Source: Bacteroidales bacterium UBA6401 (GTDB lineage: Bacteria > Bacteroidota > Bacteroidia > Bacteroidales > UBA932). Taken from it: DNA of 64,000 bases. Positions 40,660-50,547 of this stretch are shown piece after piece. Position 1 is the first letter of the stretch. The number at the start of each line of letters is the position of its first letter. The notes beneath the pieces are model-generated. The model did not search any database and was not told the DNA's origin. It saw only the letters and a program-made list of their open reading frames with translations. Location: assembly GCA_002438635.1 (NCBI GenBank), contig DJPX01000020.1, positions 26,238-90,237 on the forward strand, read 5' to 3'. A program made the translations under genes and the position numbers.

Positions 40660-43600
40660 TTATTTTTAAAGATTTGCCAATAGGATATTGGCATAATAAG
40701 CGTTATCAAGAAAACGGACAGAAGAGTACCGAAACAGATTACTACACCCATTGGCATCCAAAGAAGGTCTCCGCTTATAATCATAGGAAGGACTCCAAGT
40801 GCTGTGGTGCAGGAAGTTAAGAAGATTGGCCTCATTCGGCGCTTGCCAGCCTCCTGTGCGGCATCTTTTGTATTCATACCTTTTTGAAAACGAAGTTCTT
40901 CTGCATATTCGAACATTATAATACCATTACGTACGATTATACCTACCAGAGATATAAGTCCTAACACGGCCGTCATTGAAAAATCCAGCCCGAAAATCCA
41001 CAACCCGAAAAATGCTCCGAAAAGACATAATGTGCTGAGAACGATGGTAAGTATGGCTAGGGATATTTTCTTAAAATGGAATAATAGGAACATAAACAGT
41101 ATAAATACGGCTGCGAGGAAGGCCAATATTATTTCCGGTCCGATGGAGCTATTGATGCTATTTAAACCCCCGAATTCTACGTTCACACCATCAGGAAGAT
41201 TGGTGTTGTTAAGATATTTTTTTATGGCTTTAACTGCGGTAGGTTGACTTTTACCATATTTCATATCAGCCCCGATACAGATAACTTGGTTGCCATTTAT
41301 GCTGGAAAGCATTTCCGGTTCCCATTCTGGGCTTAGTCTTGCCACCTGCCTTATAGGGACAGACACGCCTGGTGTAGAGGTGGAAACAAGGGTGTTAGAA
41401 ATCTGTTCATACGAAGATGTGGCGTTGAAACTATCTGAATATAAGGTGACAGGAAGAATATCATCCTCATCTTGTATGTTTCCGATAGGTATGCCATTGA
41501 GCGCCCCGGCAAGAGAAATGTTCATCAGAGTACGGTTCACGCCTAGCCGGGCAGCTTCATCGTTATTCATATCAAGTTTTATTGAAGTAACGAAATTGTC
41601 GGCATCCGAATGAACCCATTTTAACATATCAAGAGAGCGCATATAGTTTTTTATGCTATCGGAAACGCTTCGTATCTGCTCATAGTCCTCACCGAAAACA
41701 CGCACTTCTACAGGCATGGACACGCCTTGGTAATCCATCTGTTTGAAGCGTATCTGGGCCTGCGGAAAGTAATTTTCGAATCGGCCTTCATACTCTTTCA
41801 AGCATTCCCTAGTGTCTTTATTTGATCTTGTGTTGACGATGAGTTGGGCGACATTGGATCCCGGAAGAATAGGTGCATAGGTGGCGTGAAAACGTGGCGT
41901 GCCTGTTCCTACGAACTCTGTCACGGAACTTATTCTTTTGTCCTGTCTTAGAATAGCGGACAGAGAGTCTGATATGTTTTTGGTTTGGTTAATATCAGCG
42001 TTAGGCGAAAGGTAAATTTCAACAGCGAATAGCGGACGATTGGCCATAGGCATTAGTTGGATATTCATATTGGCAAACATAAGAATGCCAAGCCCTATTG
42101 CAACGATGCCTGTAAAAATGGTGAGTTTAGGGTATCTGAAACATTTCTCCTGGGTGGAATCGTAGAATTTTTGAAGTCCGTTGAATAAAATGCTTTGGAA
42201 TTTGGTGATAATGGTTTTCCGTTGCTCGGTAGCAGTAAGAATAAATTTTGTCTCAAGCGAAGGGACTACCAATACGGCGTATGCCAATGAGGTCATTAGC
42301 GCAAATGTTATCACCCAAGGAAAAGTGCCTACGAAATCGCCCAGATATCCGTGGATAATTTTCAGCATCGGGAAGAACATGGCACTTATGGCAAATGTAG
42401 CCATAAACATGGGTTTGAAGAGTTCCTGGGCACTTGCACAAGCCGCATCCATTCTATTCATTCCTCTGCCTAGTTTATCCATATATCCATCCATGGTTAT
42501 AATGGAATCATCCACGATCATTCCCAGTACCACAATTAGTGCTGCTAGCGACACTGTGTTTAAGGTGATTCCACTTAAGTACATCAGGGCCAATGCTATA
42601 GCAGTGCATACCGGAACTCCGGAAGATGCTATAAGCGCGCTTTTTAGTGGGAATAACAGCAGCATAACTAAAATGACTACTATCATCGATATGACAAGAT
42701 CGCGTAGGAAGGACCATACGGAATCACCCACAACTTTTGGCTGGTCAGTTATTCGTGATACTTTGACACTTTGAGGAGCTTCTTCTAGAAATTCGCCTAT
42801 AACCTTATCTACATCCTTTCCGAATGCAACTATATTGTTATCCGGGGCCATGCTAATGGAGAGAATTAGAGCTGTATGGCCATTGTATGATATAAGTGAA
42901 CTTGGATCCTTATAGCGTCTTTCCACACGGGCAAAATCTTTAAGCCTTAGGGATTGGCCTTCAGCGGGTGTCCAGATGACTTTTTCTGCCAACTCTTTCT
43001 CTCCGTTTATGCTTTCTGCTATATGGATAGGTGCAGTGGTGAAGTTTGTTTTGAATGTTCCACCCAAGAATTGTAAATTAGATGTTTGATAATCCCATAA
43101 AAGTGAAGTTGGGGAGACGCCGTAGGCTTGCATTTTGTCAAGGTCCACATGCACGGCGATTTCTTCACTTTGTTCGCCTATTATTTTAGCAGAGGACAAT
43201 TCTGGAATGCTTCTCAGCCTGTGAGAGAGGTCTTCGGCATAGCTTTTCATCTCGGCATAGCCTTTATCTTCCGATTCAAGAGCTATCAAAACTGAAGTTA
43301 GTTCCGAAAAATCGTCCAGTACAACTATGGCCAAAACTCCAGGGGAAAGCGTTTGCTTGAAAGTGTCAAGTCTTAGTCTAATTTTAGACCATGTTTCGAC
43401 TTTTTTTGATGAACTTACCGTTAAATCCGTATAGATATAACACATTCCATCTTTATTTACGACTTTTGTAGCGCTCCTGTCGATTTCGGGCATACTGAAA
43501 AGTAGCTCTTCTAAAGGCTTGCCAACTTCTTTCTCTACCTTGTGGACATCGGCTCCGGGATATACGGCGGCTATTAGCCCTTGTTTAATTTCAAAGGTGG

Positions 43601-43733
43601 GAAACTCATCTTTGTTCATGGTGACAAGACCGAAAATCCCAAGCCCTATGAGCAAGAACAAAAACAGTCGAACGATGTTTCTGTTTTTGATAGCCCCTAA
43701 AACGATGCGTGATGTAAGTCCTTTATGCTCCAT
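40656..43733 (-). CDS. RND-family efflux pump (AcrB/MexB-like)
   Basis: A complete 1025-residue inner-membrane antiporter with 12 membrane helices and two large periplasmic loops. The N-terminus carries the first membrane helix (VRLFLFLLIGLGIFGLVTM), then the porter domain beginning PTFEIKQGLIAAVYPGADVHKVEKEV. In helix 4 the proton-relay Asp pair is kept (LGMIVDDSIITMDGY), and a late segment has LGLISLVGIIVRNGIIMFEYAEEL. The dependence on a fusion protein and a TolC partner is confirmed by its neighbours. Substrates cannot be predicted. The gene starts two bases after the fusion-protein stop and its stop overlaps the TolC start. Confidence 0.94.
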   Translation of the reverse strand: MEHKGLTSRIVLGAIKNRNIVRLFLFLLIGLGIFGLVTMNKDEFPTFEIKQGLIAAVYPGADVHKVEKEVGKPLEELLFSMPEIDRSATKVVNKDGMCYIYTDLTVSSSKKVETWSKIRLRLDTFKQTLSPGVLAIVVLDDFSELTSVLIALESEDKGYAEMKSYAEDLSHRLRSIPELSSAKIIGEQSEEIAVHVDLDKMQAYGVSPTSLLWDYQTSNLQFLGGTFKTNFTTAPIHIAESINGEKELAEKVIWTPAEGQSLRLKDFARVERRYKDPSSLISYNGHTALILSISMAPDNNIVAFGKDVDKVIGEFLEEAPQSVKVSRITDQPKVVGDSVWSFLRDLVISMIVVILVMLLLFPLKSALIASSGVPVCTAIALALMYLSGITLNTVSLAALIVVLGMIVDDSIITMDGYMDKLGRGMNRMDAACASAQELFKPMFMATFAISAMFFPMLKIIHGYLGDFVGTFPWVITFALMTSLAYAVLVVPSLETKFILTATEQRKTIITKFQSILFNGLQKFYDSTQEKCFRYPKLTIFTGIVAIGLGILMFANMNIQLMPMANRPLFAVEIYLSPNADINQTKNISDSLSAILRQDKRISSVTEFVGTGTPRFHATYAPILPGSNVAQLIVNTRSNKDTRECLKEYEGRFENYFPQAQIRFKQMDYQGVSMPVEVRVFGEDYEQIRSVSDSIKNYMRSLDMLKWVHSDADNFVTSIKLDMNNDEAARLGVNRTLMNISLAGALNGIPIGNIQDEDDILPVTLYSDSFNATSSYEQISNTLVSTSTPGVSVPIRQVARLSPEWEPEMLSSINGNQVICIGADMKYGKSQPTAVKAIKKYLNNTNLPDGVNVEFGGLNSINSSIGPEIILAFLAAVFILFMFLLFHFKKISLAILTIVLSTLCLFGAFFGLWIFGLDFSMTAVLGLISLVGIIVRNGIIMFEYAEELRFQKGMNTKDAAQEAGKRRMRPIFLTSCTTALGVLPMIISGDLLWMPMGVVICFGTLLSVFLITLIMPISYWQIFKNK

Positions 43734-43735
43734 TT

Positions 43736-44770
43736 TTATTCAAGTGTGACTTTCATTCCCGAACTTACTTTTGAGATACCTTCGCATATAACCCTGTCCC
43801 CACTATCTAAGCCTTTGCTAACGCTTATGCCGTTTGAGCAAAAGTCGCCGGTGGATATAGATCTTTTTTCGACGATGTTATTGTCATTCAGCACCCATAC
43901 ATATTTGCCTTCGGCTTCTGTCCTAACTACTGATGTGGGGATGACAGGAAGCGGCTTGTATTTATTGATGAATATTGCTTTACCCATCATTCCAGGCATT
44001 GTGCCTTTTTCAAAATTTAAAAGTTTTAGACGGCATTTATAGCTATGGGATAGTCTAGAAGCACATACTCCTTTTTCAAATAGAACTGCGGCGATGTCTT
44101 TATCTGATATGGCAGGAATTCTTACATAAGCCGTATCTCCTAATTTATATGAGGGGATTTCGGTTTCAGATACTTCTATTTCTATTTCCAAGTTGTTTAA
44201 ATCCACTATTTCAAACATGGGCTGAAGTACTGAGATGTCTTCACCTTTTTCGATATAAATAGCGGATATGGTCCCTGATATTGGTGCTTTTACACTTCGA
44301 TCTTCGTATGCTTTAAGGGCTGTTTTATATGCAGAACGCGCTTTGGATAGTTGCGTTTGTACTTCCACTATTTTCACTTCAGGAATGCTGCCGTTATCTT
44401 TTACTGAGTTTATCCTCCTGTAGCCATCTTCCGCTTGCTCGAGGCTTGATTTGGATGATTCATAAACACTTTCTACACTTTCGGAATGTAGAAAGGCAAG
44501 TAATCTACCGGAGTTGACATTTTCACCCTGTCTAACGCATATATTTTCTACGGTAGCGGGGAATGGGGCGTTAATGGATAGGGCAGAAGAACTAACAATT
44601 TTGCCTATATATGTTTTAGCGGTTTGAACCATTTGGGGCTTTATCGTAATGACTTCTACTTTAATGGGTTCGGTATTATCATTATTATGCTGTTTTACCG
44701 AGCTGCGACATCCGGATAAAGTGCACAGCGTCAAGACGAAGGCTGAAAACAAGTAGTTAATTATCTTCAT
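43736..44770 (-). CDS. RND efflux periplasmic adaptor (membrane fusion) lipoprotein
   Basis: A 344-residue HlyD/AcrA-like adaptor. The signal ends in a lipobox (TLCTLSGCRSS), so it should be anchored by lipid. A biotinyl-lipoyl-like half motif (NAPFPATVENICVRQGENVNSG), a helical hairpin (ESVYESSKSSLEQAEDGYRR), the second lipoyl half (SVKAPISGTISAIYIEKGEDI), a beta-barrel domain and a membrane-proximal domain follow in order. It bridges the RND pump and TolC. It is separated by 2 bases from each neighbour in the same operon. Confidence 0.93.
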   Translation of the reverse strand: MKIINYLFSAFVLTLCTLSGCRSSVKQHNNDNTEPIKVEVITIKPQMVQTAKTYIGKIVSSSALSINAPFPATVENICVRQGENVNSGRLLAFLHSESVESVYESSKSSLEQAEDGYRRINSVKDNGSIPEVKIVEVQTQLSKARSAYKTALKAYEDRSVKAPISGTISAIYIEKGEDISVLQPMFEIVDLNNLEIEIEVSETEIPSYKLGDTAYVRIPAISDKDIAAVLFEKGVCASRLSHSYKCRLKLLNFEKGTMPGMMGKAIFINKYKPLPVIPTSVVRTEAEGKYVWVLNDNNIVEKRSISTGDFCSNGISVSKGLDSGDRVICEGISKVSSGMKVTLE

Positions 44771-44772
44771 GG

Positions 44773-45282
44773 TTATTCATTTCTTTTAGCCACACAGTTG
44801 ACTTCTGAATCAGTAATGGTGTAGGTATTAGTCGAATTAGAACCTGCTCCGGTATATTTGAAATTAATAATCACGACATCGTCGTACATTTTTCCTTCGC
44901 CATCGAGACTACATTCCATAGATACTTCCTGAAGCCCATCCTTAATGTTTATTATATGGCTGAAAGAGCTTATCTTAAGAGTATTATCTTCTGTAATTGC
45001 TGGTATCACCAAAACCTGCCCACCTATTATATTCATAGTGATTATGGCACTCGACTTGTTTTCTTTTAGAATATTCATCTGACCAGATTCTGAAGAGAGT
45101 TGGTATTTGAAGCTTTTTTCTTCGTAATCGGAGTTCTTTTTATCTATTGTAAGTGTGCCACTGGTTTTGAAGGAATAACTGCCTTCAAATAATTCGGCCC
45201 CTTCTTTTTGACAAGAAGAAAGACTAAGTAACGTGAAAAAAATAAGGTGCGTCAGATTAGAATGAGATTTTCGAGTGTTCAT
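44773..45282 (-). CDS. Small lipoprotein of unknown function before the RND operon
   Basis: A 169-residue protein with a lipoprotein signal (IFFTLLSLSSCQKEG, Cys at about residue 24). The mature part is a short beta-rich domain with many Ser/Thr and no recognised motif. It lies between nadE (4 bases upstream) and the adaptor gene (2 bases downstream), so it is part of one transcript. Small lipoproteins beside efflux genes sometimes help assembly or sensing, but nothing in the sequence proves that here. Confidence 0.6.
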   Translation of the reverse strand: MNTRKSHSNLTHLIFFTLLSLSSCQKEGAELFEGSYSFKTSGTLTIDKKNSDYEEKSFKYQLSSESGQMNILKENKSSAIITMNIIGGQVLVIPAITEDNTLKISSFSHIINIKDGLQEVSMECSLDGEGKMYDDVVIINFKYTGAGSNSTNTYTITDSEVNCVAKRNE

Positions 45283-45286
45283 AAGT

Positions 45287-47233
45287 TTATTTATTTATCG
45301 TAGTTTCAATTGTGTTTAATTCTTCCATCCATAATTTTGAAGATGTGTCGGTGGACATTCTCCAGTCTCCGCGAGGGGATAAACTCACTTTGCAGACTTT
45401 AGGCCCATTAGGAAGGCACGAACGCTTGAACTGCTGAGAAAAAAATCTTTTATAAAATACTTTAAGCCATTTTAAAATGGTTTGGGGACTATAAGTTTTC
45501 TGAAAAGCGTGCAGGGAATAGAAAAATATTTTTTTAGGGCTATCGCCATCGAAAAAATGCCATAGGAAATAATCGTGCAGTTCATATGGTCCTACAAGGT
45601 CTTCTGTAATTTGTTCACCGGGAACTAGTTCTGGCGATACAGGAGTGTCTATTATATCCGTAATGGTGTCTTTGCATTCTAGGCTTTCTGCTCTCCATCT
45701 GGTTATCTCTCTGACTAGAGTTTTGGGTACGCCAGCATTGACTCCATACATCGACATATGGTCACCATTATAAGTACACCATCCAAGGGCCAATTCTGAT
45801 AGATCTCCTGTTCCTACTACTATCCCCCCTATTGAATTTGCAAGATCCATAAGGATTTGGGTTCGTTCTCTGGCCTGTGCATTTTCGTATGCAGCATCGT
45901 GCAGATCTTCTGGATGCCCTATATCTTTAAGGTGTACTTTTACGGCGTGTGCAATATCTATCTCTTTGCAAGATACGCCTAGTTCTTTCATAAGAGAATT
46001 GGCATTATCGTGGGTGCGATTGGAAGTGCCGAAACAGGGCATGGTAACTGCCAATATCCCCTTTCTCTCTATCCCGAGCCTGTCAAAGGCCTCGCAGCAT
46101 ACAAGAAGAGCCAGTGTGCTGTCCAGCCCCCCGGAAATGCCGAGCACGCACTTGGAACAATGGATGTGTTCGAGCCTAGTCATAAGCCCCGTTACTTGAA
46201 TATTGAACGCCTCGCGACATTGGGCTTTTATTTGCTCAATGCCGCCAGGGAAAAAAGGGTGCTGCTCTATGGGACGAAATAGCTTGTTGCGAAAGTCGGT
46301 GTTAGTGCTCTGGCCACAATCGATATGCTGATAAACTCTATTTGTTTCGGGCCAATTTCCCTCAAGAGAATAATTTGATGAATGAATGCGTGCAGATTCC
46401 AATCCGGACAAATCCACATCCGCTACTATCCACGTGGCATTCCTATCAAAGCGGGTATTCTCGCATAAAAGCTGACCATCTTCATATATCATACAAGAGC
46501 CTCCCCACACCAAGTCGTCAGAAGATTCTCCATAGCCACTACTTGTATAGGTATAAGCAATGTGAAGTCTGGACGATGTCGAGGTCAGAAGGGCCTTTCT
46601 ATAGTCGTTTTTCCCACATACTTCGTTTGAAGCGGATAGATTTAGTATGACATTGGCCCCATTAAGGGCAGCATAGGAACTTGGCGAAATAGGAACCCAC
46701 AGATCTTGGCATATTTCTACACCGATATGGGCGCGACCAAGGTCGAAAATTTGAAGAGCCCCTAAAAGGCATTCCTGCCCCGCATATTTAATTTTAATGG
46801 GTTCTTTACCTAAACTGCTACCGCTTTCAAAGTATCGTGCTTCATAGAACTCGGCACTGTTTGGTAGATAGGTTTTAGGTACTATTCCCATAAGCCTGCC
46901 TTTTCGGAAAAGAGCAGCGACATTGTAACGGCGAGAGTTATATATTAAAGGTAATCCCACAGCTATGAGTGCTGAACAATTAGAGGTCTCGTCTATTAAG
47001 CGTTCGAGGGCTGTCTCTACATTTTCATAAAGGGCCTGTTGGTTAAACATTTCCTCGCAGGTATATCCACTAATACATAATTCGGGAAATGTTATTATTG
47101 AAGGCGAGCAATCAGCCTCTATTTGGTGACAGAGTGTAGCGATAGTACGGACATTTTCCATCACATCCGCCACCACGACTTGGGGACAGGCGGAGGCTAT
47201 TCGTATAAAATCCAGTTTATCTGTATTGTTCAT
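45287..47233 (-). CDS. nadE: Glutamine-dependent NAD(+) synthetase
   Basis: A 648-residue enzyme that makes NAD from deamido-NAD using glutamine. The N-terminal amidase (nitrilase) domain has the triad E51 (FPELCISGY), K120 (VPKTYLPN) and C175 (GVEICQDLW). The C-terminal synthetase has the P-loop SGGLDSTLALLV and VGTGDLSELALGWCTYNGDHMSMYGVN. The ATG with CAT at 47231-47233 is preferred over the TTG three codons upstream. A -7 box ends only about 6 bases before it, so the transcript may be nearly leaderless. The gene runs directly into the lipoprotein and efflux genes, so they may share transcription from this promoter. Confidence 0.96.
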   Translation of the reverse strand: MNNTDKLDFIRIASACPQVVVADVMENVRTIATLCHQIEADCSPSIITFPELCISGYTCEEMFNQQALYENVETALERLIDETSNCSALIAVGLPLIYNSRRYNVAALFRKGRLMGIVPKTYLPNSAEFYEARYFESGSSLGKEPIKIKYAGQECLLGALQIFDLGRAHIGVEICQDLWVPISPSSYAALNGANVILNLSASNEVCGKNDYRKALLTSTSSRLHIAYTYTSSGYGESSDDLVWGGSCMIYEDGQLLCENTRFDRNATWIVADVDLSGLESARIHSSNYSLEGNWPETNRVYQHIDCGQSTNTDFRNKLFRPIEQHPFFPGGIEQIKAQCREAFNIQVTGLMTRLEHIHCSKCVLGISGGLDSTLALLVCCEAFDRLGIERKGILAVTMPCFGTSNRTHDNANSLMKELGVSCKEIDIAHAVKVHLKDIGHPEDLHDAAYENAQARERTQILMDLANSIGGIVVGTGDLSELALGWCTYNGDHMSMYGVNAGVPKTLVREITRWRAESLECKDTITDIIDTPVSPELVPGEQITEDLVGPYELHDYFLWHFFDGDSPKKIFFYSLHAFQKTYSPQTILKWLKVFYKRFFSQQFKRSCLPNGPKVCKVSLSPRGDWRMSTDTSSKLWMEELNTIETTINK

Positions 47234-47235
47234 AG

Positions 47236-47267
47236 TTTGCAAAGTTACTTAAAAATGGTTAAATTTG
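47236..47267 (+). promoter_or_regulatory. Promoter for the polysaccharide export genes
   Basis: TTTG (47236-47239), a 20-base spacer and TAAATTTG (47260-47267) fit the consensus. The ATG at 47292 is 24 bases past the -7 box. It overlaps the divergent nadE promoter almost completely. Confidence 0.72.
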
Positions 47268-47273
47268 TCCAAA
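47240..47273 (-). promoter_or_regulatory. Promoter for nadE, overlapping the divergent wza-type promoter
   Basis: On the minus strand, TTTG (47273-47270), a 22-base spacer and TAACTTTG (47247-47240) resemble the consensus. The nadE ATG begins at 47233, 6 bases past the -7 box, so little or no 5' leader is expected. Confidence 0.6.
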
Positions 47274-47291
47274 TTATGGCTTTTAATTATT

Positions 47292-48110
47292 ATGAATAAG
47301 ATTTATAACTTTTTTATAGGGGTGGGAGTCGCATTCGCTTTAGCCTCATGTAGTACACCTGCCAATATTCCGTATTTTCAGGATGTTCAGAATGGTAGCG
47401 TAGATTCGATTGCTACTTCAAAAACTATTCACATTCGTCCAGGGGATAAGATATCCATCATAGTGAATAGCCAAAGCCCTAAGATTTCACTTATGTTTAA
47501 CTTGGCATACGCTACGCGTTATGTAGGCACCGTGTCAGACGATACAATGGCCAGCAGTCAGAGCACGGGAGTTCAGGGGTATGTAGTAAGCGATGATGGA
47601 ACGATAGATTTCCCCGTATTGGGCCGTTTGGAAGTAGCTGGGAAGACTAGGGATGAGATTGCGAGAATGATAAAAGATCTTCTTGTAGCTGGAGGACTCG
47701 TACAAGACCCCGTTGTTACTGTAGAGTATCTTAATCTTAAAGTCAGTGTTTTGGGAGAGGTTGCACATCCGGGCCGTGTGAGCATAGATAGGGATGAGTA
47801 CACTATTCTTGATGCTTTGAGTGCTGCAGGGGATCTTACCATATATGGTATGAGAGAGAATATAAGAGTAGTGCGTGCGGAGAATGGAATGCGTAAAACT
47901 TACATAGTTAATCTATGCAGCGCGCAGGATCTGTTCTCTTCTCCGGTGTATTATCTTCAGCAAAATGACATGATATACGTAGAGCCAAATGATGTAAGGG
48001 CGCGTCAAAGTACCGTTAATGGAAATAATGTTCGAAGCACATCGTTCTGGATATCCATCGCTTCATTGTTAACCTCTGTCACAAGTACCGTAGTGCTTTT
48101 ATTCCGCTAG
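47292..48110 (+). CDS. Wza-type polysaccharide export lipoprotein
   Basis: A 272-residue outer-membrane polysaccharide exporter. It begins with a lipoprotein signal (FFIGVGVAFALASCSTPA, with the Cys after LAS). The Poly_export domain (HIRPGDKISIIVNS, then GYVVSDDGTIDFPVLGRLEVAGKTRDEI) and a SLBB domain (VSVLGEVAHPGRVSIDRDEYTILDAL) follow. A C-terminal membrane-like segment (SFWISIASLLTSVTSTVVLLF) ends the protein. Start is ATG 47292; the earlier TTG lies in the promoter. It heads a three-gene set with the Wzc-type kinase and a CpsB-type phosphatase. Confidence 0.92.
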   Translation: MNKIYNFFIGVGVAFALASCSTPANIPYFQDVQNGSVDSIATSKTIHIRPGDKISIIVNSQSPKISLMFNLAYATRYVGTVSDDTMASSQSTGVQGYVVSDDGTIDFPVLGRLEVAGKTRDEIARMIKDLLVAGGLVQDPVVTVEYLNLKVSVLGEVAHPGRVSIDRDEYTILDALSAAGDLTIYGMRENIRVVRAENGMRKTYIVNLCSAQDLFSSPVYYLQQNDMIYVEPNDVRARQSTVNGNNVRSTSFWISIASLLTSVTSTVVLLFR

Positions 48111-48124
48111 AAAAAAATTAATCC

Positions 48125-50545
48125 ATGGATAATAATCAAACATCAAACATTCAGGAGGAGTCATCTTTCGATATTAAAAAGATCCTTTCTGTGTTCTTAA
48201 AAAACTGGTATTGGTTTGTAATATCAGTTTTCTTGTGCTGTTCAGTGGCCGTTTTCAAGATCTTGAGAACTAATCCGCAGTATAGTAGAACAGCTATCTT
48301 ACTTATAAAAGAAAACAATATTCGTCGGAGTTCATCTTCTGAGGTGGAGGCTTTGCTTTCTCAAACCGGACAGATGACTTCGAAACTGGCAAATGAAATC
48401 GTGGTCTTCCAGGCGCCGTCACTTATGTCAGAGGCTGTGGAAAGGCTAGGACTTACCACAGAATATGCTTTGAAAGGAAGAATGCGTAATCCTATAGTTT
48501 ATGGATCTGGAGTGCCTGTTCTTGTCGATTTCTCAAAAGTGGCCGACGATATATCGGTGTATATGATTGTTAGCCCGGCTGCTGATTCGACACTTGTCGT
48601 TAGCGATCTGGTTTATGTGACGAAAGGAGAAGAGATAAAGCAGCGTGGCCATTTCAAAGTAAAATATGACGTTCCTGTGAAATTGGATTGTGGTATGGTA
48701 ACTTTCAGCAAAAACCCATACTATTATTCGGAGAAGGGATGGCAAAAGCCTGAAATAGTTAGAAAGCGTTCACTTGCTGCAACGACAAATATTTTCAAGT
48801 CTCGATTTACGGCTACATCTCAAGACTCTAACAAGAGAATGTCCGATGTATTGAACCTATCTATTACGGATTACAATACTAATAGGGCCGACGATCTTAT
48901 CAATATGCTCATTACCGTATATAATGAAAAATGGGTTATTGACAATAACAAGATGGCTGCCAGCACATCAGTTTTCATAGAGGATAGGCTTTCGGCAATC
49001 GAGTCAGAACTTAATAAAGTAGATAACACTATTACTGCATATAAGTCGAAGAACAAGATGCCTAGTGTGGATAAGGCATCCGAGATGTACACTTCTCAAG
49101 CTTCCGATATTGCGCGTCAGATACGTGAACTTGAAAGTCAGCTTTCGGTAGCTAAGTATTTGAGAAATTTCTTGGCTAATACGGTAGATAATAATACTCT
49201 TATTCCTCTTCCATCCGGCATTAACTCTACAGCTATTTCCAGTCAGATTACCGAGTATAATAACCTGCTTCTTAATAGGAATAGTTTAATCTCCGTTTCT
49301 TCTGAAAAGAACCCTATGGTTATGGATATGGGAGAGAGTCTTGCTGCGATGAGAATAGCGATTATCAGTTCCATTGACACGCAAGTAGCAACCTTGGAAG
49401 AGCAAGTTGCATTTGCTTTGACACAGCAGACCCAAACAGAGAATAAGATAGCTCAAAGTCCTTCTCAAGCTATGGATTTGGTGAAGTACGAGCGACTTCA
49501 GAAAGTCCAGGAGAATCTATATCTTTATTTGCTTCAAAAGCGTGAAGAAAATGAACTTTCACAGGCTTTCTCTGCGTACAATACCCGTGTTGTTAATCCT
49601 CCCTATGGTAGCAATGTTCCTGTTTCTCCAAAGAGAATGCAAATACTTCTATTAGCTTTTGTATTAGGTCTTTGTATTCCAGCAGGCATTTTCTATCTAC
49701 AGATAGTTACCGATACTAAGATTCACTCGAAAAAGGACCTTGATGGAGTAAGTGTTTCTTATTTGGGTGAAATTCCTGAACTAAATGGAGAGAGCAAGCG
49801 TGAAAGGTTGATTGATAAGATTATAAAGCGAAAGGAGGAAGATAGGCCTTTGAGTGAATTGGTCGTTGAAAGAGGAAACCGTAATCTAATAAACGAGGCT
49901 TTTCGTATTACAAGAGCTAACCTTGAATTTGCCTGTCGTCACTCTTCTGATAAGGTCATAATGGTTACTTCATTTAATCCGGGGGCCGGGAAGACATTTA
50001 TTAATCTTAACTTGGCGTATGCATTGGCTCTTAATGGGAAAAAGGTGCTTGTCGTCGATTGTGACTTTAGACGTTTGACGCTTTCGGAATTCCTGAATTT
50101 AAAACAAAAGGGATTTGCTGATTATCTCACTATGCCTTCAGGCTCGATAAATGATTACATAGTTAAGAATGTTAAACTTGATGGCTTGGACGTGCTTCCT
50201 GTAGGTACCTTGCCTCCTAACCCGTCAGAGCTTCTTACTAAGGACGATGTGGTGGATGTTATGAACAAACTCAAAGGTGAGTACGATTTTATCTTCCTCG
50301 ATTGTCCACCTATAGATATTGTCGCAGATACTCAGATTATAGCACCTCTTGCAGATCGTACTATATTTGTCGTAAGGGCGGGTCTTTTCGATAAATCTCA
50401 GGTGCCGGATATTAATAAGTTACAGAGCGAGGGTAAATATAAGAATCTTTCTCTTGTGCTTAACGGAACTATATCTTATGGTGGTGGCATGTACATCCAC
50501 AACTATGGATATTCGAAAAAGGCCTACGGCTATTATACTAAGTAA
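48125..50545 (+). CDS. Wzc-type polysaccharide co-polymerase and tyrosine autokinase
   Basis: An 806-residue inner-membrane protein. A Wzz-like chain-length region with membrane segments at about 25-45 and 505-525 encloses a large coiled-coil periplasmic part. The cytoplasmic BY-kinase domain (about 580-790) has Walker A FNPGAGKTF, Walker A' VLVVDCDFRR and Walker B FIFLDCPP. The C-terminal tail is tyrosine-rich (YIHNYGYSKKAYGYYTK), the usual autophosphorylation cluster. It governs polymer length and export together with the Wza-like protein. The next gene encodes the opposing phosphatase, two bases downstream. Confidence 0.93.
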   Translation: MDNNQTSNIQEESSFDIKKILSVFLKNWYWFVISVFLCCSVAVFKILRTNPQYSRTAILLIKENNIRRSSSSEVEALLSQTGQMTSKLANEIVVFQAPSLMSEAVERLGLTTEYALKGRMRNPIVYGSGVPVLVDFSKVADDISVYMIVSPAADSTLVVSDLVYVTKGEEIKQRGHFKVKYDVPVKLDCGMVTFSKNPYYYSEKGWQKPEIVRKRSLAATTNIFKSRFTATSQDSNKRMSDVLNLSITDYNTNRADDLINMLITVYNEKWVIDNNKMAASTSVFIEDRLSAIESELNKVDNTITAYKSKNKMPSVDKASEMYTSQASDIARQIRELESQLSVAKYLRNFLANTVDNNTLIPLPSGINSTAISSQITEYNNLLLNRNSLISVSSEKNPMVMDMGESLAAMRIAIISSIDTQVATLEEQVAFALTQQTQTENKIAQSPSQAMDLVKYERLQKVQENLYLYLLQKREENELSQAFSAYNTRVVNPPYGSNVPVSPKRMQILLLAFVLGLCIPAGIFYLQIVTDTKIHSKKDLDGVSVSYLGEIPELNGESKRERLIDKIIKRKEEDRPLSELVVERGNRNLINEAFRITRANLEFACRHSSDKVIMVTSFNPGAGKTFINLNLAYALALNGKKVLVVDCDFRRLTLSEFLNLKQKGFADYLTMPSGSINDYIVKNVKLDGLDVLPVGTLPPNPSELLTKDDVVDVMNKLKGEYDFIFLDCPPIDIVADTQIIAPLADRTIFVVRAGLFDKSQVPDINKLQSEGKYKNLSLVLNGTISYGGGMYIHNYGYSKKAYGYYTK

Positions 50546-50547
50546 AA

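Noticed and set aside
42181..42774. A 197-codon plus-strand frame inside the RND pump gene
   Set aside because: It is antisense to a perfectly conserved pump region and has no family features or start signals.
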